Positions 1-6,320 of a stretch of 9,452 nt of DNA are shown piece by piece. The stretch covers positions 1-9,452 of the forward strand of contig CAJUCU010000030.1 in NCBI GenBank assembly GCA_910585335.1, read 5' to 3'. This DNA is from an uncultured Bacilli bacterium (GTDB lineage: Bacteria > Bacillota_I > Bacilli_A > RF39 > UBA660). Position 1 is the stretch's first letter. Every line of letters begins with the position of its first letter. Below the pieces are notes generated by a model. The model ran no database searches. It saw only the letters and a list, made by a program, of their open reading frames with translations, and had not been told where the DNA came from. Made by a program: the position numbers and the translations under genes.

Positions 1-2
1 AA

Positions 3-230
3 GAGTTATATGATGAAGCGATGGAGTATCACAGGATAAGACATGCCAGAGAAGAAGGAATAGAAAAAGGAATAGAAAAGGGAATCAAAAAAGGGTTTGA
101 ACAAGGACAAAAAGAAGGGATGAAAAGAGAAAAGATAGAAATTGCAAAATCATTAAAAGAAGCTGGAGTTGATATAGAAATCATTATAAAATCTACTTCT
201 CTTTCAAAAGAAGAGATAGAAAAACTGTAG
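3..230 (+). CDS. Rpn-family nuclease/putative transposase, C-terminal fragment (5' end outside window)
   Basis: The frame is open from the window edge and ends at TAG 228-230, so only the last 75 codons are present. An ATG at 21 is internal rather than a start: the codons before it (3-20) continue the same protein, and no ribosome binding site is visible. The visible part is a charged, Lys/Glu-rich helix with repeated EKGI/KKGF/EQGQKEG units, followed by a short helical tail (KSLKEAGVDIEIIIKSTSLS). This repeat-plus-tail pattern is typical of the C-terminus of Rpn/PDDEXK_2 proteins ('recombination-promoting nuclease/putative transposase'), whose catalytic PD-(D/E)XK domain is N-terminal and not in view. 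Family assignment therefore rests on the tail alone. The gene is separated from the rimP operon by a promoter and is probably unrelated to it. Confidence 0.7.
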   Translation, partial: ELYDEAMEYHRIRHAREEGIEKGIEKGIKKGFEQGQKEGMKREKIEIAKSLKEAGVDIEIIIKSTSLSKEEIEKL

Positions 231-290
231 AGAAATAAAAAATAAGAAAAATGGTAGAAAATTGTTTGCAATAGGCAATATAAAAAATAT

Positions 291-319
291 TTGGTATTTT
301 ATTATATCTGTGCTATAAT
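291..319 (+). promoter_or_regulatory. sigma-A type promoter of the rimP-nusA-infB operon
   Basis: TTGGTA (291-296) and a perfect TATAAT (314-319) are separated by 17 nt. A TGC directly before the -10 (311-313) forms an extended -10. Transcription should start near 326, just before the leader hairpin and about 58 nt upstream of the rimP start codon. No other good promoter is seen between here and rbfA, so this one probably drives the whole cluster. Confidence 0.75.
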
Positions 320-330
320 AGGAAACAGAA

Positions 331-360
331 AGGAGTGGGAACAAGAAAAGTCCCGCTCTT
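331..360 (+). promoter_or_regulatory. rimP leader hairpin
   Basis: GAGTGGGA (333-340) pairs with TCCCGCTC (351-358) around a 10-nt A-rich loop, with one U-G pair inside and A-U/G-U extension to 331-360. A pyrimidine-rich stretch (CTTTCATTTCTT) follows directly. The hairpin is much more GC-rich than its surroundings and sits in the 5' leader between the predicted start site and the rimP ribosome binding site. Stem-loops upstream of rimP are a recurring feature of Bacillota (a 'rimP leader' RNA has been described). Whether it is an attenuator, a protein-binding site or a stabilising 5' hairpin cannot be told from one sequence. Confidence 0.6.
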
Positions 361-369
361 TCATTTCTT

Positions 370-377
370 AGGAGGTG
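370..377 (+). promoter_or_regulatory. ribosome binding site that fixes the rimP start
   Basis: AGGAGGTG is a near-perfect Shine-Dalgarno sequence, 6 nt before ATG 384. The in-frame GTG at 375 lies inside this element, so it cannot be its own start; the shorter protein starting at 384 is preferred. Confidence 0.85.
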
Positions 378-383
378 AAGAAT

Positions 384-641
384 ATGACAGAAACAGTCAA
401 AAAATTAGTCGATTCTGCTATTTGTGATTTAGGATTATTTGTAAGTGAGGCATATATTAGCAAGGAAGAGAATATAACATCTTTGAATATTATTTTAGAT
501 AGTGAAGACATCATAGATTTAGATTTAATTACAGAAGCGTCTCGCATTATTAATCCTATTATGGATGAAGCAGATTTGATAGAAGGAGAATATGTACTAG
601 ACATTAGTTCAAAAGAGAAGGGAGAAGATAGCAATGAATAG
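384..641 (+). CDS. rimP: ribosome maturation factor RimP, short single-domain form
   Basis: The 85-residue protein matches the N-terminal alpha/beta domain of RimP (YlxS), which assists late maturation of the 30S subunit. Visible family features are the opening helix with DLGL (about 14-17), the 'ITSLNIILDSED' strand (about 30-41), the helix with EASRIINPIMDE, and the final EYVLDISS (about 68-75), which corresponds to the Y.LEVSSPG motif ending the first domain. Family members are usually about 150 residues and carry a C-terminal SH3-like domain. Here the protein stops about ten residues after ISS, with KEKGE in place of the PG motif. The gene overlaps nusA by 8 nt (634-641), with no spare sequence between them, so the shortness looks native rather than a recent frameshift. 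Position directly before nusA supports the identity. The start is ATG 384, chosen from the ribosome binding site. Confidence 0.82.
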   Translation: MTETVKKLVDSAICDLGLFVSEAYISKEENITSLNIILDSEDIIDLDLITEASRIINPIMDEADLIEGEYVLDISSKEKGEDSNE

Positions 642-1842
642 TAAAGAATTTTTAAATGCAGTAGATAATATTGTTAAAGAAAAAAATATTGATCCAGATG
701 TCGTTTATGATGCTATGGAACTAGCACTTACTTCTGCTTATAAGAAAAACTTCAAATCTAAAACTAACGTGAAAGTATCTATTGATCGTGAAACAGGAGA
801 AATTCGAGTTTATTCTTATTTAACAGTAGTGGATGATGATAAGATGACAAAAGAAGAATATGAAGACTATTTATTTGAACACTATACTGATGAAGATGAA
901 GAAGAGGAAGAAATAGAAGAAGCAGAAGATACAGACGAAGAAGGAGAAGAAGCCAAAGAGGAAAAGAGAATCTCTTTCTTTAATCCAGAAATTGAAATTA
1001 AAGTAACTGATGCAAAAAAGATTAATAAAACATTAGAAGTCGGTGATACAATTGATACTGAAGTAACACCAAAAGACTTTGGACGTGTTGCCACTTCGAC
1101 TGCCAAACAAGTAGTTGTTCAAAAAATAAGAGAAGCTGAGCGAAATAGTATTATGGATGAATTCGGTGATAAGCAAGATGAACTATTAATTGGAACTGTT
1201 GCTTTAGAAGATACAGATAATTATTTTATTGATCTTGGAAGAACGAATGGAATTTTGCCTAAAAAAGATATTATTCCTGGTGAAAAAATTGAAATGGGTA
1301 GTCAAATTAAAGTTTATGTAACAAAAGTAGATAATAACGGTAAGAACCTATTGGTTTTATTATCACGCAATCATTATGGTTTTGTAAAACGCTTATTCGA
1401 ACTTGAAATCCCAGAATTATCTGATGGTACGATTCTTTTATACAGTGTTGCACGAGATGCTGGTGCTCGTAGTAAAGTAGCTGTATATTCAGAAAATCCT
1501 AATGTAGATCCAATTGGTGCTTGCATAGGTGAAAAAGGAAGCCGTATTGCTAGAATTATCGAAGAGTTGCATGGAGAGAAGATTGATGTCATAAGATATG
1601 ATAAGGACCCAGCTGTGTTTATTGAAAACGCACTTTCTCCTGCTAAAGATTTATCTGTTTTAATTACAGATCCTAAAAAACAAGAGGCCATTGTAGTGGC
1701 AGATGATGATAATTTTTCTCTTGCTATTGGAAGACGTGGTCAAAATGCTCGACTTGCTAGTCGCTTGACTCATTATAAAATCGATATTAAAAACTATGAA
1801 CAAGCAAGAAGTGAAGGAATTAATTTAAGACGCGAAGACTAA
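634..1842 (+). CDS. nusA: transcription termination/antitermination factor NusA
   Basis: NusA binds RNA polymerase and nascent RNA and modulates pausing, intrinsic termination and antitermination. Domain order in the 402 residues: an RNAP-binding N-terminal domain (about 1-182, including DRETGEIRVY and EVTPKDFGRVA.TAKQVV), S1 (about 183-245, LLSRNH at its end), KH1 (about 250-325, GxxG loop G299-EK-G302) and KH2 (about 335-388, G366-RR-G369, followed by QNARLASRLT). There is no C-terminal acidic repeat region, as usual for Gram-positive NusA (about 370 residues). The unusual part is an extra highly acidic stretch inside the N-terminal domain (about 86-110, almost only Glu/Asp), which accounts for most of the extra length. 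The start ATG overlaps the end of rimP and has GGGAG 9 nt upstream. Confidence 0.96.
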   Translation: MNSKEFLNAVDNIVKEKNIDPDVVYDAMELALTSAYKKNFKSKTNVKVSIDRETGEIRVYSYLTVVDDDKMTKEEYEDYLFEHYTDEDEEEEEIEEAEDTDEEGEEAKEEKRISFFNPEIEIKVTDAKKINKTLEVGDTIDTEVTPKDFGRVATSTAKQVVVQKIREAERNSIMDEFGDKQDELLIGTVALEDTDNYFIDLGRTNGILPKKDIIPGEKIEMGSQIKVYVTKVDNNGKNLLVLLSRNHYGFVKRLFELEIPELSDGTILLYSVARDAGARSKVAVYSENPNVDPIGACIGEKGSRIARIIEELHGEKIDVIRYDKDPAVFIENALSPAKDLSVLITDPKKQEAIVVADDDNFSLAIGRRGQNARLASRLTHYKIDIKNYEQARSEGINLRRED

Positions 1843-1864
1843 AATAAAAAAGGAGGAAGTAGGA

Positions 1865-2146
1865 ATGAAAGTAAGAAAAATACCAATGAGAACTTGTGTA
1901 GTTACCAAAGAACAACTTCCTAAAAAAGACTTATTACGCATTGTTCGTACGCCAGAAGGACAAGTAGTGATAGATGAAGGTGGAAAGAAAAATGGTCGCG
2001 GTGCCTATCTTAAACTAGATCTTGAAACACTTGCAAAGGCAAAGAAGAGTAAAATTCTAGAAAGACGACTAGAATGTAGTATTGATGAAAATACTTATGA
2101 AGAAATTGAAGAAATAATAAAGAAAAAGCGAGGTGAAGAAGAATGA
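1865..2146 (+). CDS. rnpM: RnpM/YlxR family RNA-binding protein
   Basis: This 93-residue protein carries the YlxR (DUF448) signature: PMRTCVVTKEQLPKKDLLRI at about 7-26, and GRGAYL at about 44-49. Family members are small RNA-binding proteins; the Bacillus homologue has been linked to RNase P modulation and renamed RnpM. The last third is a Lys/Glu-rich helix. A strong AGGAGG (1851-1856) precedes the ATG, and the gene lies 22 nt after nusA. Its TGA stop overlaps the infB start (ATGA at 2143-2146), which suggests translational coupling. In Bacillus the next gene would be ylxQ (an L7Ae-like protein); it is absent here. Confidence 0.93.
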   Translation: MKVRKIPMRTCVVTKEQLPKKDLLRIVRTPEGQVVIDEGGKKNGRGAYLKLDLETLAKAKKSKILERRLECSIDENTYEEIEEIIKKKRGEEE

Positions 2147-4284
2147 TGACATTACTAGAATATGCAGAAGATGTGGGTAAAACAGTAGAAGAGATTAAAG
2201 CTTTATGTGATAAAATTGGAATTTCTTATGAAAATGAAGAAAGTGCTCTTAGTGATGATGATATCACTCTTTTAGATAATGAACTACAAGATCAAGTGGA
2301 TTATGTAGATGGGGATATTGATGATGAAGAGGTAGCAGAAAAGCTAGAAGAGGAATTAACTTATGATAAAGCTTTGGATTTAGCACAAAAAACAAATATT
2401 GATTTGGATGAAAGTAGAAGTTTTGAAAAAGTAAAATCGAAAGCAGTAAAGAAAAATGATACTAAAAAAGACTTCTTAAAAGAACGTAAAAAGATTTATA
2501 AACATCGTGAAAAACTACAAAGTAATGAACAAGAGCAAGATGAAAATACGATTCTTTATAAAGAAGGAATGACAGTATCTGATGTTGCAGCTGCTTTAGA
2601 TGTTGCTTCCTCAGAGATTATCAAAAAATTGATGCAACTAGGGATGATGGCAAATCAAAATCAGTCACTTGATTATGATACAGTAGAAGTAATCATAAGT
2701 GATTATAATAAAATATTAAAAAAAGAAGAGTCAGCAGATATTTCTAATTTTGAAGAATATGAAATTGAAGAAGCAGCAGAGAATTTAACTGAGCGTCCTC
2801 CAGTAGTGACTATTATGGGACATGTTGATCATGGAAAAACAACACTTTTAGATGCTATTCGTAAAAGTAATGTGGCTAGTGGAGAAGCTGGTGGAATTAC
2901 ACAAGCTATTGGTGCTTATTCTGTTACTTGCAATGATAAGAAAATAACATTTATTGATACTCCAGGTCATGAAGCATTTACTGAAATGCGAGCACGTGGT
3001 GCCTCTGTTACTGATATCGTTATTATCATTGTTGCAGCAGATGATGGAGTAATGCCACAAACTAGGGAAGCAATTGACCATGCGAAAGCAGCTAAAGTTC
3101 CAATTATTGTGGCTATTAATAAAATCGATAAAGAAAACGCAGATGTGGACCGTGTTATGGCAGGACTTGCTGAAAACGGATTAACACCAGAAGAATGGGG
3201 TGGAGATACCATTGTCAATAAGATTTCAGCAGCAACAGGAGAAGGGGTAAATGCTCTTTTAGAAAATATTTTGTTAATTGCTGAAATGGAAGAGTATAAA
3301 GCAAATCCAGCGCGTTATGCTACAGGAGCTGTGATTGAATCTCGCATGGATAAACATTTAGGAGCTGTTGTAAGCTTACTGATTCAAAATGGAACACTTC
3401 GTCTTGGAGATCCTATTGTTGTTGGGACTTCAAGTGGAAAGGTTCGAACACTTAAAAATGATTTAGGACAAAATATTGTTGAAGCACTTCCATCTACGCC
3501 AGTAGAAGTAACAGGACTTTCTTCTCTTCCTTCGGCAGGAGATAAATTTATGGCATTCGAAACAGAAAAACAAGCAAAATCTATTGCAGAAGAGAGAAAA
3601 ATTCGTGCAAAAGAAAAAGATACTAACCGTAGTGGTATGACGTTAGAAGATTTATTTGGCCAAATTAAAACTGGTATTAAAGAAATCAATATAGTTTTAA
3701 AAGCCGATGTAGCAGGAAGTCTAGAAGCCGTTCGTTCTTCTCTTGCAAAAATTGAAGTAGAAGGAGTACGTATTCAAGTAATCCGAGGAGGAGTAGGTGC
3801 TATTACAGAAAGTGATGTTGTGCTTGCCCAAGCTTCTAATGCTATTATTATTGGATTCAATGTTCGTGCTTCTCTTAAAACAATGGATTTAGCGAAAGAA
3901 AAAGAAATCGAAATTCGTCATTATGATATTATTTATAAAGTTGTAGAGGAAATGGAAGCAGCGATGAAGGGAATGTTAGATCCGGAATATGAGGAAAAAG
4001 TAACTGGAACCCTAGAAATTCGTCAAATCTTTAAATTCTCAAAAGTAGGCTTAATTGCAGGATGTCATGTGACAAATGGAACTATAAAAAATAGTAGTAA
4101 TGCTAGAATTATTAGAGATAACGTTGTCGTTTATACAGGAAAGATTAAAACACTACAAAGAGAAAAAGACCAAGTGAAGGAAGTTGGAAAAGGAATGGAT
4201 TGTGGTCTTACTTTAGAGTCTTGTCAAGATTATAAAGAAAATGATGTTATTGAAGTGTATGACTTAGTGGAAATAAAAAGATAG
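2143..4284 (+). CDS. infB: translation initiation factor IF-2
   Basis: IF-2 is the GTPase that recruits fMet-tRNA to the 30S subunit and promotes subunit joining. The 713 residues contain a first IF2_N-type helical module (about 1-50), an acidic then basic linker (about 50-130), a second IF2_N module (about 140-192), and the GTPase domain with all motifs intact: G1 GHVDHGKT 226-233, G2 GGITQ 250-254, G3 DTPGH 272-276, G4 NKID 326-329, G5 SAA 362-364. The beta-barrel domain II, domain III and the C-terminal fMet-tRNA-binding domain follow, ending in NDVIEVYDLVEIKR. The length is ordinary for Gram-positive IF-2. ATG 2143 is preferred over the adjacent ATG 2146 because AGGTG (2131-2135) lies 7 nt before it. 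Confidence 0.98.
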   Translation: MMTLLEYAEDVGKTVEEIKALCDKIGISYENEESALSDDDITLLDNELQDQVDYVDGDIDDEEVAEKLEEELTYDKALDLAQKTNIDLDESRSFEKVKSKAVKKNDTKKDFLKERKKIYKHREKLQSNEQEQDENTILYKEGMTVSDVAAALDVASSEIIKKLMQLGMMANQNQSLDYDTVEVIISDYNKILKKEESADISNFEEYEIEEAAENLTERPPVVTIMGHVDHGKTTLLDAIRKSNVASGEAGGITQAIGAYSVTCNDKKITFIDTPGHEAFTEMRARGASVTDIVIIIVAADDGVMPQTREAIDHAKAAKVPIIVAINKIDKENADVDRVMAGLAENGLTPEEWGGDTIVNKISAATGEGVNALLENILLIAEMEEYKANPARYATGAVIESRMDKHLGAVVSLLIQNGTLRLGDPIVVGTSSGKVRTLKNDLGQNIVEALPSTPVEVTGLSSLPSAGDKFMAFETEKQAKSIAEERKIRAKEKDTNRSGMTLEDLFGQIKTGIKEINIVLKADVAGSLEAVRSSLAKIEVEGVRIQVIRGGVGAITESDVVLAQASNAIIIGFNVRASLKTMDLAKEKEIEIRHYDIIYKVVEEMEAAMKGMLDPEYEEKVTGTLEIRQIFKFSKVGLIAGCHVTNGTIKNSSNARIIRDNVVVYTGKIKTLQREKDQVKEVGKGMDCGLTLESCQDYKENDVIEVYDLVEIKR

Positions 4285-4303
4285 TTAGAGATGGGAAGTA
4301 AAA

Positions 4304-4690
4304 ATGCAGATTTTAAAAGAAGAATTAGTAAATGAAAACAGTTTTTTACAAGTAGTAAAGAGTGATCATGATAAAGTTTTCTTATGCTGTAGTTATATTG
4401 ATATAGATGATGGTAATAATAGCAAAAAAGATATCATCTATGAATTCACAGAAGAAAATAAAAATATGAAAAGTGTGTTTCAAACAGATGAACTTATTAT
4501 AGTGATGGATCGACATACAAAAGAAATTAGTAAAATATATAATATGGAGTATCATTATTTCTTAAGAGGAACACAGTGTTGTACTTCTTATTATGAAAAA
4601 ATGGAGAATGGCAATCCAGTAATGCAGATTGCAGTAGAATCAAGTAATGTAACTCCAGTTTTTATAAAAACCAATTTACCAAGGAAATAA
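4304..4690 (+). CDS. uncharacterised 128-residue protein between infB and rbfA
   Basis: I do not recognise this protein. It is a convincing gene: it lies 19 nt after infB and 11 nt before rbfA, has GGGAAG before its ATG, and is unbroken in the operon direction. Its sequence is mixed and probably beta-rich (alternating segments such as FLQVV, KVFLCCSYIDID, DELIIVMD, MQIAVESS, PVFIKTN). It has an internal acidic patch (DIDDG) and four Cys as two pairs (CC near 28-29 and CC near 92-93). There is no signal peptide or membrane segment, so it is probably cytosolic. In Bacillus this slot holds ylxP (DUF503), but I see no YlxP motifs and the protein is longer. A role linked to translation or ribosome assembly is only a guess from position. 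Confidence 0.85.
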   Translation: MQILKEELVNENSFLQVVKSDHDKVFLCCSYIDIDDGNNSKKDIIYEFTEENKNMKSVFQTDELIIVMDRHTKEISKIYNMEYHYFLRGTQCCTSYYEKMENGNPVMQIAVESSNVTPVFIKTNLPRK

Positions 4691-4701
4691 GGAGAAAGAA
4701 T

Positions 4702-5052
4702 ATGGCAAATATTAGAATTGAAAGATTAGAATCTACGTTTCAAGAAGAGTTAAGTATGATTTTAATGACTGAAATAAAAGATGAAGATATTCGTTTTGTA
4801 ACTATTACTGGTTGCGATATTACAAGTGATTTAAGTTTTGCCAAAGTTTATGTTACTGTATTAGAAGAAGAAAAGAAAAAAGAGATATTAGAAAAATTAA
4901 ATAATGCAGCGGCATTTATTCGTGGGAAATTAAGTGAAAGAGTAGAAATTAGGCATACACCAGAGTTGAAGTTTTTCTATGATGAATCTATTGCTTATGG
5001 TGAGAAAATTGAAAAAATAATTGATGAAATTCACGAGAAAGAGAACGACTAG
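4702..5052 (+). CDS. rbfA: 30S ribosome-binding factor RbfA
   Basis: RbfA is a small KH-fold protein that binds the 30S neck near the 5' end of 16S rRNA and supports 16S processing and cold adaptation. The 116 residues show the family hallmarks: R.ERLESTFQEELSMIL at the start, VTITGCDITSDLSFAKVYVTV in the middle, the KH-type AAAFIRGKLSERVEIRHTPEL segment, and FFYDESIAYGEKIEKII near the end. Length is normal. GGAG (4691-4694) precedes the ATG. It closes the operon here. In many Bacillota truB and ribF would follow, but the next gene is dnaI behind a possible terminator and promoter. Confidence 0.96.
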   Translation: MANIRIERLESTFQEELSMILMTEIKDEDIRFVTITGCDITSDLSFAKVYVTVLEEEKKKEILEKLNNAAAFIRGKLSERVEIRHTPELKFFYDESIAYGEKIEKIIDEIHEKEND

Positions 5053-5063
5053 TTCTTTTTTTC
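5037..5063 (+). terminator. weak candidate terminator at the end of rbfA
   Basis: AGAAC (5042-5046) and GTTCT (5052-5056) pair around a 5-nt loop that includes the rbfA stop codon. The arms extend as A-U pairs and run into a T-tract (5056-5062). The stem has only two G-C pairs, so termination would be partial at best. It fits the switch from the nusA operon to dnaI. Confidence 0.35.
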
Positions 5064-5078
5064 TTGTTCTAGTTATAG

Positions 5079-5084
5079 TATAAT
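5079..5084 (+). promoter_or_regulatory. possible dnaI promoter (-10 box)
   Basis: A perfect TATAAT lies 21 nt before the dnaI start. Only T-rich sequence without a good TTGACA match is found 16-18 nt upstream, so the -35 is weak. The start site would be near 5091, giving a very short leader containing GGAGG (5095-5099). Confidence 0.4.
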
Positions 5085-5105
5085 AAACATAAATGGAGGC
5101 AAGTT

Positions 5106-6011
5106 ATGAAGAGTATTGGTAGTGTTATTGATAAAGTAAATCAAGAAAGTTTGAAAACAACATTTATGGAAGCGTGTAGTAATAAAGACTTTAAAGATTT
5201 TGTTTACTCCTTAGGGATAAACGAAGAAACTTTAATGAAATATACTTCTAGTTTAGAAGATAGTTTTTTAGAGTATGAAAATTGTAGAAATTGTAAAGGT
5301 CTTTCTTGTTGTTCTAATCAAATGAAGGGATATCGTTATACACCAGAAGAAGATGGTCGTCAGATTCTATTTTCTTATATTGCTTGCCCTCAATATAATG
5401 CATATTTAGAAAAAAACTCTTACACAAAGAATATAGAATTTTTTCGTCTTCCGAAGGAGTTACAGGAAGCATCTTTTAAGAATATATATAAAGATGATAA
5501 AGCTCGTCTTCCTATTATTAAGTATTTTAAAGAATTTATGGAGGGGTATGCAAAAGAAAAAAAGGGAAAAGGATTATATTTAACAGGATCGTTTGGGTCT
5601 GGAAAAACTTATTTAATAGCCTCTTTATTTAATGAACTAGCAAAAAAAGGGAATAAAAGTGCACTAGTATACTTTCCAGAACTTCTTCGTAGTCTCAAGT
5701 CATCTTTTGGGAGTGATTATGAAGAGCGGTTTTCTTATATTAAAAAGGTACCTCTTTTATTGTTAGATGATATTGGAGCGGAAAACGTAACTCCTTGGGG
5801 TAGAGATGAAGTTTTAGGGCCAATTTTGCAATATCGAATGGATGAGAATCTTCCTACTTTTTTTACTTCTAATTTAACACTTTTAGAATTAGAAAATAAT
5901 TTAAGTGTAACCGCTAGTACAACAGATAAAGTAAAGGCAAGAAGAATAGTGGAACGAATTAAATATTTAAGTGTTGATATGAGTCTGGTTAGTGAAAACC
6001 GTCGGAAATAG
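5106..6011 (+). CDS. dnaI: primosomal protein DnaI, replicative helicase loader
   Basis: DnaI is the AAA+ ATPase that loads the replicative helicase (DnaC in Bacillus, DnaB in E. coli) during initiation and restart. The 301 residues show an N-terminal helical region, a Cys-rich zinc-binding segment (C60, C63, C68/C69 and C94 as likely ligands), and a C-terminal AAA+ domain. Motifs are Walker A G161-SFGSGKT-168, Walker B LLLLDDIGAE (217-226), sensor-1 TSN (254-256), and basic residues R279/R280/R284 in the arginine-finger region. The length matches DnaI (about 310) rather than the shorter DnaC/IstB proteins, and the zinc segment argues against IstB. GGAGG precedes the ATG at 5-6 nt. In Bacillus dnaI also lies shortly upstream of thrS. 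No dnaB or dnaD partner is in the window. Confidence 0.93.
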   Translation: MKSIGSVIDKVNQESLKTTFMEACSNKDFKDFVYSLGINEETLMKYTSSLEDSFLEYENCRNCKGLSCCSNQMKGYRYTPEEDGRQILFSYIACPQYNAYLEKNSYTKNIEFFRLPKELQEASFKNIYKDDKARLPIIKYFKEFMEGYAKEKKGKGLYLTGSFGSGKTYLIASLFNELAKKGNKSALVYFPELLRSLKSSFGSDYEERFSYIKKVPLLLLDDIGAENVTPWGRDEVLGPILQYRMDENLPTFFTSNLTLLELENNLSVTASTTDKVKARRIVERIKYLSVDMSLVSENRRK

Positions 6012-6051
6012 TGTTTCTTACTAGAGAAAGTAGATAAATTCTATAAAAAAC

Positions 6052-6079
6052 TTGACTATTTAAGAAAGTGTGGTAATAT
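6052..6079 (+). promoter_or_regulatory. promoter of the T-box/thrS transcript
   Basis: TTGACT (6052-6057) and TAATAT (6074-6079) are 16 nt apart, with TGG directly before the -10 (6071-6073, extended -10). Transcription should begin near 6086, exactly where the T-box leader begins. Confidence 0.75.
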
Positions 6080-6084
6080 TTAGT

Positions 6085-6300
6085 TATCGGTGTTGAAATA
6101 CAGTGATGAAGGATATGATAACTTAGTGTTCTTTTTAAGAGAGTTCATGGTTGGTGTAAATGAATAAAGATTTAAGTTGTTACTCCCTTTTGAGTAGAAT
6201 TATTAAAAGTGATTCCGGGTAAAACCGTTATATAAGAATTAAGTGAAACAATGGATGGTACCGTGTTTATGCACTCCTACTAATATAGTAGGAGTTTTTT
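6085..6300 (+). ncRNA. T-box riboswitch, threonine specifier
   Basis: This leader binds uncharged tRNA(Thr) and then lets transcription continue. Stem I: K-turn-like GATGAAGG (6105-6112); helix AACTTA (6120-6125) with TAAGTT (6173-6178); AG-rich AAGAGAG (6137-6143); helix TTCAT (6144-6148) with ATGAA (6160-6164); and the conserved distal loop GGTTGGTG (6149-6156). The specifier loop contains ACT (6182-6184), a Thr codon, before CCCTTTTGAG. The stem III element CCGGGT...CCGTTA lies at 6215-6230. The T-box core is ATGGATGGTACCGTG (6251-6265). The antiterminator pairs GGA (6253-6255) with TCC (6275-6277) and GTG (6263-6265) with CAC (6272-6274), leaving TGGTACC as the bulge that pairs with the tRNA acceptor end; the variable T (6259) predicts discriminator base A. 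It shares 6273-6277 with the terminator, so the two are mutually exclusive. The Thr codon agrees with thrS downstream. Confidence 0.95.
6273..6300 (+). terminator. T-box intrinsic terminator
   Basis: ACTCCTAC (6273-6280) pairs perfectly with GTAGGAGT (6288-6295) around a 7-nt loop, followed by a T run (6295-6300). It is the default structure when tRNA(Thr) is charged. Its 5' arm overlaps the 3' arm of the antiterminator. Confidence 0.93.
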
Positions 6301-6320
6301 GTTTTAAAGGAGAGAGATTA

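Noticed and set aside
1..230. Rpn-like tail as evidence of an active mobile element here
   Set aside because: Only the C-terminal tail is in view, and no terminal repeats or target duplications are visible.
375..383. GTG 375 as the rimP start
   Set aside because: It lies within the Shine-Dalgarno sequence itself; ATG 384 has correct spacing.
882..1106. Minus-strand ORF opposite the NusA acidic region
   Set aside because: Its Ser-rich translation is the antisense of GAA/GAT repeats in nusA; no ribosome binding site. Other minus-strand ORFs in the window are likewise shadows.
6012..6050. Possible dnaI terminator
   Set aside because: Only 4-bp arms (TTTC/GAAA, TACT/AGTA) and no T-tract.
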